Assembly: GCA_014773175.1 (NCBI GenBank)
Contig: VXCM01001271.1
Coordinates: 1-64,000, forward strand
Origin: Lucifuga dentata
Lineage: Eukaryota; Chordata; Actinopteri; Ophidiiformes; Bythitidae
DNA: 64,000 bases
Direction: 5' to 3'
The notes under the pieces are model-generated. The model did no database searches. It worked only from the letters and a program-made list of their open reading frames with translations, and was not told the DNA's origin. The position numbers and the translations under genes are program-made. This document shows, in pieces, positions 47,962-59,514 of the stretch (its first letter is position 1; every line of letters begins with the position of its first letter).

Positions 47962-47973
47962 TGTGTATGTGTG
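47921..47973. repeat. (GT)n microsatellite
   Basis: GT alternation with ATGT interruptions. Confidence 0.95.
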
Positions 47974-48984
47974 ATATACGATCGGCAGCTTTAATCGCTC
48001 ATAATTATTACAGGACTAATCCAAAGCCAAGTCTCTGAGGGGAGATTCTGGATGAAGCTCCAACCTTCATTCCAACTCCAAATTCCTCTTTTTACCTCCT
48101 CCACACACACTCCAGCCTGTCTGTGCTGCAGCGCAGGAAGAAGTACTAGAAGTATCAGTAACACAGTGGAAACACTCCTTTACAAAAACTGTGATACGAT
48201 ACTGCAGTAAAATGTACTCGAATCTACCCAGAAGAGTCTCAGAGCAAAAGTACTCGTAGCGAAGATGAGTCTGGTTTCCGTGTCACATGAAAAACTTTAA
48301 TTTTTTGGGATTTTCATGACAATTAAAGAAGGAATGATACAGATAAAAAGGAAGTAGAGGAGAGAGGGAAAAAAGAATTTTAGCGACACTTGATCATTTT
48401 ATACTTTTTAAAGGTTTAAAGATTTATATTTCACTTTGAAAAGCAGCGGAAGAAGTTACAGGAAAAACCAGGAAATAAACTAGAAGTATTCACGTAAAAT
48501 CAACACGAGTTTCTAAATGTGCTCGGGCAGGAATGTGTTGGCGTGAGGCTTCATGGGAAAAACGCCGCTTGTTACGTGTTAATGGATTAAGTGGCTGCTG
48601 GTTCCCATTAGGAGGCTGAAACTGGTCCTGGTTTATTCAGACTGGACTCCCTCCATCTGTGCTCAGCCTGGCCCCCACTCAGCTTTAGACCCCCTTCTCC
48701 TTCACCGTGAACTTGGCTTTCCTGCTCCTCTTCACTCCATTCATGTCAGCGGGCCTGGCATTCTTGTTGAGCTTTTTAAGTGTGTTCACTTTGGACGGCG
48801 ATGAAAGGAGTGGAGGGAACACGGGATCTTAAATCACTTAATGAGGGGAGACAGGCAACGCTTTTGTCCTGCTTGTTTTGGAGCTGTGTCCAGCCAAAGG
48901 CCTCTAACGGGCTCTGACACCTCGCACTGCTGGCCTGCAGGCCTTCTGTGTGTGTGTGTGTGTGTGTGTGTACGTGTTTTGCGT

Positions 48985-49460
48985 GTGCACATGTGTATGT
49001 GTGCTGCAAAAATCAACATCAACTTGAACCATTACAGACAGAAATGGCTCGCTAAGATGGCCTTTTTNTTTTTTTTTTTTTTTTTTTTTTGCAGTGTGTG
49101 CATGTGTCTATCTGAATGAGTGTGTGCACCTAGTGTGTGTTCCTTGTGTGCATGTGTATGTGCACTGATAAAATCAACATCAAATTGAACCGTTATAGAA
49201 AAAAATGACTAAATGGCTAAGACGGACATTTTTTGCAGTGCGCGTTTGTGCGTATATGTGTTTGTGTGTCTGTGTGCGCACTGCAAAAAACAAAAACAAG
49301 TTGATCAATTATAGATAAATAATGACTAGCAAAGATGGATATTTTTTGTAGTGTGTGCATATGCTTTTCTTTGTGTGTACTGCAGAAAATCAACATCAAG
49401 CTGATCAGTTATAGACAAAAATTATGGCAAAGGAGATTTTTGTGGTGTGTGCATGTGTGT
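48985..49460. repeat. Four tandem MITE-derived units, about 100-125 bp each
   Basis: Each unit has a 'ctgcaaaaaatcaacatcaa'-like start, 'ttgatcagttatagacaaaaatg', 'aagatggacattttttgcagtg' and a GT-rich spacer with tgtgtgcatgtg. The four units start near 49013, 49165, 49279 and 49381. The 'cactgcaaaaa' and 'tttttgcagtg' words are the inverted ends of the CACTGTAAAAA MITE family, so the array looks like a minimal MITE plus its GT flank amplified in tandem. An N lies in the T run at 49068. Confidence 0.7.
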
Positions 49461-49623
49461 GCTTGTGTGTATGTGTTGAGATGCTCCTTTGCCTTCATGA
49501 ACTTCACCCTGTCATTGGTAAATTTTTGTCCACATCTCAGCATTTATTTGCGTTTCCTCACAGCGATAGGTTGTTTATTTGGTTTCGACATATTTCTTGG
49601 CTTTGGAGCAGCGGTGAGCACTC

Positions 49624-49624
49624 T

Positions 49625-49663
<39 letters not shown>
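49624..49663. repeat. (GT)n microsatellite
   Basis: Pure GT alternation. Confidence 0.95.
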
Positions 49664-49665
<2 letters not shown>

Positions 49666-51110
49666 GAGGATGACTGGAAGCTGCACAGTGTGTTAGATGG
49701 TGGATCTCGGTCGCTCCCTGCAGATGTTTGGCTTTGGCCTGGTGACCGAGCTGAGACATGAAGCAAAACCGCCGCAAAACAGCAAAATAAATCCAAAATA
49801 GGCAGCAGGAGTCGGTTTGTGTTTGGACCCTGCAGAACTCTTTGATTAACCCCAGAGAGACTCTAGGTGGCGTTGTTTCTCACATTCCAGCAGAATCCTG
49901 CTGACAGCAATAATAAATTTGTGTCAAACAGATTTCTTTAGAGTTTGTCTTGCAGGTGAGGCTCCATGTCAGACCAAACTTTCACTTTTCCTCCTTGGAC
50001 TTTATCTGAAGAGAGCAACCACATGTATGCTTTGGTGAGCTGTGCGCTAATGCTAAAGTTGGGATGCCAGTGACATTGATTTTACACTTTTGCATGTTCA
50101 AATGTAAACTGCGGTGGATTCTAAAGCAGTGTTTAAACTTCATTTGAGGCTGAGAGCTTTTATTCTGAAAGGGTGACTCTACTTAGCGTGGAGAAGCAAA
50201 GTCGTGGTGTCAGCAGCGTCCTAGCTTTAGCATTAGCTCCGAGCTCACTCATTCACAGTTAGGAGGAAACTACGGGCTGAGCGGAGGTTCTTGCTTCATG
50301 TGAAGTCCAGAGACAAAGAGAGAAGGCTTGGTCCAACATGGAGCTGGAACTCTGGAATGACTTATGAGGAGCATCTAGAGTCCCTTTGTGGTTATAATTT
50401 TGTTGAGATATGACTTAGTGTGTGGCTTCTGTTTGTTGCTCCATGGAACTCCACTGGAAATAAGTGTATTTAGCGATACGTCATGTATGTGGAAAATATA
50501 GAAGTGGATTGTGCTGCAGGAGTTTGAGAAATTCCTATAAATGATGTGATCACATGACCAAAATAGGTTCCATGTCTTTTGATTTGTGAGCAGGATTACT
50601 AAAAAAAAATTATCAACAGAGTTTTCCAAAATTTGGTGGAAGGGTGGGGCGTGGCCTGGATCCAGGGGCGGATCCAGGAATTTTAAAAACGATTTCTTAA
50701 TATTTTTGTTAATTTCTTCAGAAGTAAGACATAGATCTCAATTAAAAATATCAGGTACATTTATCCCATGATGGACGAGCAATAGCTACAATTAGCTTAA
50801 ATCCAGATCTAGTGGAGTACAGTATCCTTGGAAACGGAGCATGTCAGTGGAATTCCTCTACAGGAACAAATAGGACTAGAAACTTGCATAAGGCAATTTT
50901 TAAACCTATTTTTTATAGTTACAGAGAAAGATCCAGAAAAAAGAAGTTTATAATAGGTTCTTTCTCTTTGAGCTCGTATGTTATTCATTTTGTGTTGGCA
51001 GGTTCGGTCTTGGTGGAGGTATACGCTTTAATGGGCTCTTCTAGCCTCTGTTGGGAAAACCGGCCGTGGTAGGAATCTTTTTTAAGTCTGAATTCAAGCT
51101 GATCAATGAG

Positions 51111-51148
<38 letters not shown>

Positions 51149-51512
51149 GCCTGCGGGATCCTCAGAATATAGAATTTGGCTGAGCAACACATTAAATTTG
51201 GCTGAAACCGTACAAAGGCTCTGGGCCAAAGTGCAGCAGCCTGATTAGGATCAGAAAAGGCCGAGCAGCAGGCGGAGGTTAGCTTTGTAGTCCAGGCCTC
51301 CACCCCTGTGAGACATCAGCCAGGAAATCCCCCCGTCTCTCTCTCTCCACCATTTCCTCAATCCTCACGTCGACTCTTGGCTCGCTCGACCACTTTCCCA
51401 CTTTCCTGACACCCGCTGATCAGCGTTTTTCTCTTAGTGTGGGATGTAACGCACTTCTCCCTCCCCACTCGCTGCTCCCCAGCTAGTAGTTAATTAGCAG
51501 CTAATCATTTCC

Positions 51513-51513
<1 letters not shown>
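49664..51513. other. Intron 1, no exon seen
   Basis: Mostly non-repetitive. It has a palindromic word pair 'ggatccaggggcggatcc' near 50657 and a T run at about 51117-51144. 51145-51480 is a GC-balanced island without repeats. Confidence 0.4.

Positions 51514-51590
<77 letters not shown>
51514..51590. repeat. Compound (TC)n(AC)n microsatellite
   Basis: A TC run directly joined to an AC run. Read directly. Confidence 0.95.
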
Positions 51591-51592
<2 letters not shown>

Positions 51593-51667
51593 TCCCTCAC
51601 CGCCTCAATCACTTTTTCAGACTTCTTCTGTCAGATGAAAACCTTGAACCTCCACATTTGGAAAATT

Positions 51668-52245
51668 TCATGCTGAAGTAGGAAAGGAAGAAAATAAGGA
51701 CACAAAGAAGGATGGAAGGAAGTTAAATAGAAAGAAGGGGGGAAAAAAAGAAATGTGCAACCGATGTAGGAAAGAAGGAAGAAAAGGGAGAAGGGGAATA
51801 CAGAAGAAAAGAAAGGACAAAAGGAAGGAATGATGAAATGGAAGAAGGTAAAAAATAAAAGGAGAGATGAAGAACAAATCAAACAAGAAAAACAAGGAAA
51901 AAACAAAAAGAAAGATAGGAAGAAGGAAGGAAGGAAGGAAGGGAAGACAGGAATGAAAGGAGAAGCATAAGGAAGAGATAAAGGAAGAAAAGACTGCAGA
52001 AAAAGAAAGGAAAGAAATCAGTAGAGAGGGAAGGAAGGAATGAAGGAAGCAAGCACAATAAAGGAAATAAGGAAGAACAGAGAGAAGGAAAATCAAAAAA
52101 GGAATACAGCTGGAAGGACAAAAAGAAGGAAAGATGACACGAAGGAAAGAAGAGCTAAGAACAAACAAAGACAGGAGGGAGGACAGAGGGCAAGAAGAAA
52201 GAATAGAAAATGAAAAGCTATTGCACAAAGAAGGAAAGACATTTC
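51668..52245. repeat. Long polypurine (GA-rich) tract
   Basis: About 580 bp of nearly pure A/G on the sense strand of efna5 intron 1, built from ggaagg, aaagaa and ggaaag words. The 186-codon minus-strand frame, almost all F/S/L/P, is an artefact of this composition. Confidence 0.95.
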
Positions 52246-54237
52246 TGCCACTTCACATAATCTGATCTGCTACTCATCGACAATCACATGGATTTATGAT
52301 GATTTTAATCAGATTATCTGTTTATATGAAATTTAAAATATATATATTTTTTCTTAATCTGGGATTTTTTGCAGTGTGTGTGTGCGTGTACATGCGTGTG
52401 TGTTATTGACATTGCTTTCTAAAAAGCCAGGATTTATACGGCCGTTCTCACTTTAGCTCCAGTTCATTTGTTTCTTGGCTGTTAGACTTTACTGTTCTTC
52501 TCAGCTGGCTCAGGTCCGGCTCCATTCACAGTCCTCCAAAACAAGCAGAGTGCCACACAGTTCCCATGGTAAATCACACTCACATTTACATTTTCGGCTT
52601 TGGCCAGGACACAGCCGATACCACAGCACACAAACCTGAAATTCCTCCGTGCCTGATAGGGAAAAGTCGTCACACACTTCCTGATGATAATATAATGTGT
52701 TAGTTTGAAGCGTCTGTAAATTTTAGCCAAAAACTAAAATTTTAGCCAAAAGCTAATTTCAGCCTACAAATGACAATTGCTGGTTTACTAAAAAAAAAAA
52801 AAAAAAAAAAATCTAATACAGTCAGCTTTGTAGGTTATTTAGTCCAAAAACTAATCATAAGAGATATTTCTGGAAAATTCTCGAAGAAGTTTATTTTCGG
52901 AAAATTGGAAACTGTTGAAAAAAAAATTAAATAGGACAACATATTTTAGCTTGCAAAAATGTTTATATTTTTGTAAAGGCTGCCATTTTTTAAAATTAAT
53001 TAATTTATTTTAATTTTGATTCCAGAAAAAAAATCTTGTTTTTTTTTATTTAGTGGAGAAAAATTAATAAAATAAAATTTAAAAAAAATAAAATAAATTA
53101 TTGATTCTAAATAAATTTCTTGACAATTTTCTTGATTTTAAAAAAAATCTAGAAAATAACTGAAACAATCAGGGATAATTTTAGAAAAAATATGCAAAAA
53201 AAAAAAAAAAAAAATTGAATGATTCTTGAAATTTGAAATGTAAAATATAATTTAAATAAAATTCTTCTTTACTTGATTCCACAAAATTCATCCAGACCTG
53301 ATTGTCATGTAATCCATTTTACTGCTGATTCTCATTGGCTTTTTTTTCCTCAAATAAAAGCCTAAATGTGGGATTTTGTTTCGTGATAGGATTTTTTTTT
53401 TTTTTTTTTCCACTGCGCTCGATGCTCGACTTTCACTGGATTTGAGAACTTGTCCAATCTCGGCCTTTCTTTCGGGCTGCGGATGACTTTTCCTCTATTT
53501 GTGGAAAAAAAAAAATGGAAGAAGAGTTGCATTAAGTGAATGTTGTCATGCCATACAATATAAATATGGATTTGTTTTTGTGCAACCACACGACAAACAA
53601 CACATTGTGAGCTTTCCGTTTGGGGGGGNTCGATGGCCCAGCAAACCATGAGAAACCCCCACATGAAAGGCGTCGTCTGCACACCAAGGAAATTCTCGTG
53701 ACATCCAATCACAAAAAGAGAGAAAGGAAAAAACTCATCCTGAGCTCGCAGCAATCTGCACGGGTTATTCTGAAGCAGCGTGACCTCTGTGACACTGATA
53801 GGATTTTACACAAAAGGATGCTTCACTTCTGAGAGCGCACCAGCGCACACACGCACACACACACGCACACGCTGCAAAAAAATTCCCTACATGGAACAAG
53901 ATAAAAGCATAAAGTGTAGCCATGAGAAAATACGATCTGACCTTAAAACGAGTAACAATGAATTTGATTTAATCTGTTTAGCTTCGTATATGCAATAAAA
54001 AAAAGCAATAAAACTTAAAGAGACTTGAAACTCGATAATTTGTCTTTTAATTTGGCTTACTTTTTGGAGTTAATGTCTTATCAGAACAACAAATTTCTGT
54101 CAGACCCGTGAACAAATGATGCCTCAAAACAAGTGTTCCAGACGCCTTTGAGACATAAATTGGCATCATGTGACAATCAAGTTTCAAGTTTTCTAGAATA
54201 TGTTTAAATGCTGGTTAAAACTTTGATTCTAATCTGA
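52246..54237. other. Intron 1, very AT-rich, no exon seen
   Basis: Long A/T runs at 52730-53300, an N at 53629 next to a G run, and a 'cgctgcaaaaaaattccctac' MITE-type end at about 53869. Nothing coding is recognised. Confidence 0.45.
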
Positions 54238-54888
54238 TTAAAGGACCATATCAATGTATGTTTGAGCCTAATATATTCACTTTTCATACATGTTACATTA
54301 CTGACAATCATTTCCCAAAGGGTAAAACCGTATTTCAGCTTTCCTGATATTTTGAAAAACCTCTTCATCTTTCCAAATCAAATATTCAAGTGATACACCC
54401 ACCTTAAAAACTGATGTTTCGCCTGCTAATAGTTATGCAGCCTTATGAAGTCACAGTTNGATACACCCACCTTAAAAACTGATGTTTCGCCTGCTAATAG
54501 TTATGCAGCCTTATGAAGTCACAGTTGTTTAAATTTTCCATAAACACAGGTCTTCTTTTGGGACTGTATTCCCTGGTGGAGACATACGTTCACTCTATGC
54601 TTTTTATTGTGCTTTAATGCTAAAATTATGAAACTTTGAAAAAAAAAACCCTGAATACACGTCTTGTTGGTGATGATGGATTACCTATCCCAAGAACGTT
54701 TCAAGTATCAACAAGTTGATTTTAATAGCAGAATGAACTGAAACCAATGGAGGTCTGGAAGGTAGGAAAAACATTTTTAATTCACCGTTCCAGTAGTATG
54801 CTTTGGAAATGATTGTCAGTAACCTTACTTGTATGAAAATTGAATATATTATGCTCAAACATGCAAAATGAATGGTATGGTCCTTTAA
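54238..54888 (+). mobile_element. TTAA-ended MITE, full length
   Basis: TTAAAGGACCATATCAATG at the left and GGTATGGTCCTTTAA at the right, with the same internal order as the 24473, 29330 and 45013 copies. The length is inflated by the false duplication at 54392-54526. Confidence 0.9.
54392..54526. other. False 67-bp duplication around single N
   Basis: 54392-54458 is identical to 54460-54526, with the N at 54459. Other MITE copies carry this block once. Confidence 0.92.
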
Positions 54889-56099
54889 GCTAATGAATCG
54901 ATTTAAAAAAAAAAAAAAAAATNTAAAAAAAAAAAAAAAAAGTCATGTAAAAATCAACATAGATTGAAATTTTTATAAATTGATTTATTAGGTGATTGAG
55001 GGAATCCGTTAATCCATCCATGTATACATCTTAATCTGCATTTTTGCCTTAATCATATACAAACAAAACTTTATCTTTTAAAACATGTAAATGATCCTTC
55101 ATCTTATAATTGCGAAATATTCTGAACATCATTTCCTCACCTGCCGTAATTATTCTTTTAAACTGACTAAACTACAAATGTTGTTTTGCGTTGGAAATCT
55201 CAGATTTGCCCTCACTTGTTTGAAGAAAATCAGCCTTTCTGCACTTTCAGGAGAAAAAAAATTGTTAAAAATTCTTCAGCTTGGTCTGATTCTCGACATA
55301 AATCAAATAATCTTATTTCTCATCTTATCCATGTATCAGCCATCCAATTCCAGACTGCTTCCACTTACAACTGAAGCTGGAAAAGAGACCGAATAACAAC
55401 AATAAAAAAAAAAAAAAAAAAAAATACAAATTAAGACCTATCACTTTGAAAGCAGTCAAATAATCTAGCGCAGATGGTGAGATTATTTTGCTTGGATCCG
55501 AAAAACAAGATTGAACCGTCTCTGAATCTTTCGTCTTTCTTGGATTGCAGTTTAATCGTCTAAATCCTCCCAAACGTTCTTTGATGAGAGCTTTTTGGGG
55601 ACGAGCCTGCGTGCTGCCAGACTCCGAGGCAGCAAAGGTGATGGATGTCGGGTCGCCCTCTGTCTCCGTTGGACTCGCTTTGCCTTAATGGACCTTTTAA
55701 AGACTTTTAGAGGGAAACTGATGGGAAAATGAACTCCAAAAATAAAACCCGAGGCTGCTGCTCAACCACGCAGAGCCTTATCAACACCCAATATTTCACA
55801 CGCAATAAAACCACCCATAAAAAATCTGTTTCTCTTTAGCCACAAGCTGGTCAGAGCAGACATCGATGCTGAACTTGGCCCAGCGAGTCCTCTCGCGTTC
55901 ATTCTTTTCTTTTTTTCCTCTTTCCTTCCTTTCTTCTGTCATTCTTTCCCTCCTTATTTCTTCCTGTCTGTCTTATATTTTTTCTTTCCTGTCCTGTCTG
56001 TCCTTTTTTCCAGGTTTCTTTCACAGGATCTTCCATTTGTGAATTATCTCGATCCAAATTCTTCTATCCGATGGTCGAAACTTCTCAAATGTTGCTTTA
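54889..56099. other. Intron 1, no exon seen
   Basis: Poly-A gap with N at 54923. 55580-55880 is a GC-balanced, non-repetitive island, followed by a pyrimidine-rich stretch at 55900-56015. Confidence 0.4.
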
Positions 56100-56109
56100 T
56101 TGAGCTGAG

Positions 56110-56155
56110 AAATACCAGCGATTGTGCATGTTTGAGCCCAATATATACGGTACTC
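56110..56155. mobile_element. TTAA-family MITE, left-end-like fragment
   Basis: Reads aaataccagcgattgtgcatgtttgagcccaatatat, matching the family's left terminal block from about base 10 onward but lacking the TTAAAGGACC. It could pair with the isolated right end that closes at 58486. Confidence 0.45.
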
Positions 56156-56245
56156 ACTGGTACACAGTACCGGGACCTCTGTCACGTTCATTGCAGAGTA
56201 CAGGTGTAGCAGGCCAGATTAAGCCCCCGCCAAACTATACCCAGG

Positions 56246-56339
56246 TATAATCTGGTCCAGGCCAAAATATACCCTGAAGTATAAAGTAGCCCAGGCTGGT
56301 TTATACCCCGGGCTATATTCTGGCCTGGACCAGACTATA
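56246..56339. repeat. Inverted repeat (hairpin), 18-bp arms
   Basis: 56246-56263 (tataatctggtccaggcc) and 56322-56339 are inverted copies with one mismatch. Further 'tataccc' and 'gggtata' words surround them. This may be a small palindromic element; no family is recognised. Confidence 0.65.
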
Positions 56340-56389
56340 ACCCACGAGTCCAGGTTATACCCCCTTGTGTTTTTCATAAATTAGTCTGC

Positions 56390-56808
56390 ATTTTCAATGT
56401 CCAGAGTTTCTTACCATCATAATTTAAAAAATACCATGTCACTGCAACACAGAAGATTGAGTATAAATGTCAGATTATTCAATCAGGATGCCAAGAAAAC
56501 TGAAGCAGTTTGTTGGTTGTGTTGGAGATTCATCAAATTTTAAAAGTTGGTGAATCGTGTTGCAATAACATGTTTCCTTTTTGATAAATTCAGGGATAGC
56601 TTANTTAAAAGTTGGTGAATCGTGTTGCAATAACATGTTTCCTTTTTGATAAATTCAGGGATAGCTTATTTGTACCAAGCCAGTCATATGATTTATTCAG
56701 CTCATGATTCGTTGTACTCTGCACTTGATTAGTTTTAGCAGCATTTAAGCGATTGAAATTGTGTATTGTAGTGGATAAGATTGTGTCATCAGCGTGAAAT
56801 AAAATCAA
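56390..56808 (-). mobile_element. L2-like LINE reverse transcriptase fragment
   Basis: The minus strand reads ILFHADDTILS, the catalytic Asp-Asp motif of reverse transcriptase. It is followed at the expected distance by SYDWLGTNKLSLNLSK, then a decayed FSFLGI-like segment. Stops and the false duplication around N 56604 break it. It may come from the same family as LINE-B at 43155, but the parts do not overlap, so this is not shown. Confidence 0.75.
56540..56668. other. False 64-bp duplication around single N
   Basis: 56540-56603 is identical to 56605-56668, with the N at 56604, inside the LINE fragment. Confidence 0.85.
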
Positions 56809-57084
56809 AAACTTAATCTGTATCCTGTATACTTTCCACGTCCACTAGGGTCCGCTGTGGTTTGCGAGATGTAAGTTTCTTCCGCTGTTCGCGCCAGAGG
56901 CTCGCCAACATCAATTATCCTTCCTACAAGCGAGCGGACAGCGAATGGGCTGGAAGCAAAATGGCCGCTCTGTTTGAGGAAAAGTTGCAGGATTTTTGCT
57001 TTTTTGACTTTTATGAGTATTAAAACTCCAAATGCGTTTCAATTCTTAGAAATCTGTAAACTTTCTGAGCTTTTTCCTTCTTGC

Positions 57085-57274
57085 TCGGCAATCTTGTGAC
57101 CGAAGGGTTGCCGGTTCAATCCTTGAACTGGCAGGTGAATGAGCAGTGCCTGCCCCTCCCTTATTATCACCACTGAGGTACCCTTGAGCAAGGCACCTTA
57201 CCCCCAAATACTGCAGTGGAGCTTTGCTCAGTGGACAGCAGAAACTCTGTGGTTGTATATTGGGCATCTTCCTG

Positions 57275-57305
<31 letters not shown>

Positions 57306-57366
57306 AGCAGGGTGTTCCTACATGCTCAGTGAACCTAACCCTGGATAAATAAAGGTTAAAATAATA
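57085..57366 (+). mobile_element. tRNA-derived SINE
   Basis: Contains a pol III B box in ggttgccggttcaatcc (B box 57113-57122) and the fish SINE core words 'cccttgagcaaggcacc' and 'tgctcagtg'. The 3' part ends ggataaataaaggttaaa. The A-box side appears truncated, and a (GT)n at 57277-57306 is inserted or expanded within it. The exact SINE family is not resolved. Confidence 0.75.
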
Positions 57367-57673
57367 AATTTCTTTAAGAAGTACAGCAAACAGATGGGAT
57401 CTTCTCGTTGTTTTTTGCAGGTCACCAGTTTGATTTCTGGTATACGTGTGCAGACGCCCAAATACGGTGAACTGCACCCGTGTTTGTTTTGGATTAAAAT
57501 CAAACCTGAAGACGCTGAAGGTTGAAACGCTGAAACGTTGAGAGTCATGACGTCTTCGTCTTTGTGTCTCGAACCGTGTCCACGTTTTGATGAGGACGGT
57601 GAGTCGTCCTCGGCGGAAAGTCGGACCGTCTGTATGCACCAAATCAGCATATGTGAAACTCATGTCTGCCGCN

Positions 57674-57735
<62 letters not shown>

Positions 57736-57801
57736 AATCTGAATCTGAAGTGCATTAGTTGTTATCTGCTGCCCTCCTGACTGACTCACCACCCGTGGCA
57801 A

Positions 57802-57860
<59 letters not shown>
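57674..57860. repeat. Cluster of (TG)n, (CT)n and (GT)n microsatellites
   Basis: (TG)n at 57674-57734 after the N at 57673, then (CT)n at 57804-57846 joined to (GT)n at 57847-57860, and a (CA)n after the N at 57900. The 294-codon minus-strand frame across this area is caused by these repeats. Confidence 0.95.
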
Positions 57861-58429
57861 ACGCGCTTGTAATTCTCGTGTCTTTGTATCTTTGAATATN
57901 CACACACACACACACACGGGCGTTCACCACTCAGCGTGAATGAGCGTCACCGTGCTCGTTCACACCTGCAATTCACACCTGGTGCTCCACATTGCCATTA
58001 GTGAACGGGCACGTTTACTCGTGTATGCCGTGATTCAGATGCATCAGGAAAATCTCCCGCTCGAGGCTGCTCCACACATTTACACATTTACACGGAATGA
58101 AGCTCGAAACGATAACGCGGATGAATGTGGAAACGCCGTTTTTTTTTTTTTTNTTTTTTTTTTTTTGTTTTTGTTTTTTTTTTCTCCACGGTCACTTCAG
58201 GTCGTTTTGTAAAGTGTCACGCCCACATTTCACTTAAAAAATTCCTTTATAAAATATTTTAAAAGTTTGGCTGGTGAAAATATTGACAAGACCTCGTTTA
58301 TTGTTTACAGAGAATTTGTCGTGTGATCAAAAACGAATCACATGACAATTGAGTGTGGAGGAATTTTCTAGAATCTGTATTTGCTCTAGAACATTTTGAG
58401 AGGAAGGAACAAAAAATTAACTAGCATGT

Positions 58430-58486
58430 ATACAGGTTGTATATATTGGGCTCGAAACATGCACAATCACCGGTATGGTCCTTTAA
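58430..58486. mobile_element. TTAA-family MITE, right-end fragment
   Basis: Reads ttgtatatattgggctc, then catgcacaatcaccggtatgg, ending tcctttaa, the right terminus of the divergent subfamily. No left end is adjacent; a possible partner is at 56110. Confidence 0.7.
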
Positions 58487-58713
58487 TTGTTATCTCTGTG
58501 GTTTTGTCTACATGTGATGTTGTTCCTTGATGTCTGCAGAGGTCATGTGGTCGTGACCTGCTGAACTTCTGCTCTTCAGGCCTCCATAAATGCCTCAGAC
58601 GTCACTCATACGACGCCCTCCTGCAGCCATTGTGTAAATGTCATCTGGCAAACAAAATGGCTGTTCATACTGCGCCTGTCAGAGCCAGAACAAAACACAG
58701 CATCGTCCATTCT

Positions 58714-58782
<69 letters not shown>
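58714..58782. repeat. (CA)n microsatellite
   Basis: CA alternation with one GACA interruption. Confidence 0.95.
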
Positions 58783-58784
<2 letters not shown>

Positions 58785-59105
58785 AGACTGTCACACACAG
58801 ACAAAAACTCGAACCCGACAGCTTTTCAGGCGTTTTTCAGGGGGCACACAACTTCTCACCCTGGATCAAAGAGGGTATCATAGCAAACATGGCACAGATC
58901 CCAACCCTGATACCAATCCTCTACGTGTGTGTGTGTGTGTGTGTTTGTGTGTGTTGTTGTTGTGTGTGCACAGTCTCAAAAAGCCCATTGTGGTGGTGCC
59001 ACTGTGGCTAATTAGTGTGTACAGGACTGTGTCAGTCCTCCTGTGATCTGCTCTTGTTAGTCTGTTTGTGGGGCTCTATTGTGTCCAGAGTGGGAATGGT
59101 GTGTG

Positions 59106-59109
<4 letters not shown>

Positions 59110-59146
<37 letters not shown>
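59110..59146. repeat. (GT)n microsatellite
   Basis: Pure GT alternation, ending at a 'cactgc' MITE-type end with N at 59156. Confidence 0.9.
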
Positions 59147-59147
<1 letters not shown>

Positions 59148-59194
59148 CACACTGCNAAAAAAAAAAAAAAAATCTCCATCTCATCAAGTTGCGT

Positions 59195-59514
59195 GAATCT
59201 CAATAGTCTTATTTCCTTATGCATGTGAACAAATGAATGCACTAAGATTCTTTCATTGTTTTACCTGTTTACACTTACTGTACAATTAAATTAGACCTTT
59301 AAAGGACCATACTGGTGATTTTGCACCTTTGAGCACAATGGATCGTACACAATGAATCCAAATAGTCTTATTTTCTTATGCAAGTGAAAGAATGTGCATC
59401 ATTGATATTCTTTAATTCTTTTACCTTTTAACACTTACTATTCTTAAATAAATAACATGTTTAAAGGACCATACCGATGATTTTGCATGTTTGAGCACAA
59501 TAAATTGTACTCGT
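59195..59514. repeat. Diverged 160-bp tandem duplication
   Basis: 59195-59354 and 59355-59514 align end to end (aatagtcttatt-ccttatgca, attcttttacc, aacacttact, ttaaaggaccatac, tttgagcacaat). Each copy contains the left end of a TTAA-family MITE (59291 and 59461), so the duplication occurred after a MITE end had landed. There is no N between the copies and they have diverged, so this one is real. Confidence 0.75.

Larger units (their letters stand above)
45682..48984. other. Intron 1, microsatellites, no exon seen
   Basis: Contains the (GT)n(GA)n at 46299-46389, a purine-rich run at about 47650-47760, the (GT)n at 47921-47973 and hAT-type traces at 48140-48260. No coding exon. Confidence 0.45.

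Noticed and set aside
51668..52228. 186-codon minus-strand open frame
   Set aside because: Composition is almost only F, S, L and P because it is the complement of a GA-rich tract; short-period purine repeats lack stops on either strand.
57085..57366. tRNA gene
   Set aside because: There is a B box, but no intact A box, cloverleaf or anticodon arm. The 3' half matches SINE body sequence, so it is a SINE.
57046..57930. 294-codon minus-strand open frame, the longest in the window
   Set aside because: Runs through a SINE, (CA)n, (GA)n and two N positions. The repeats keep it open; the translation is Thr-His and Glu-Arg repeats.
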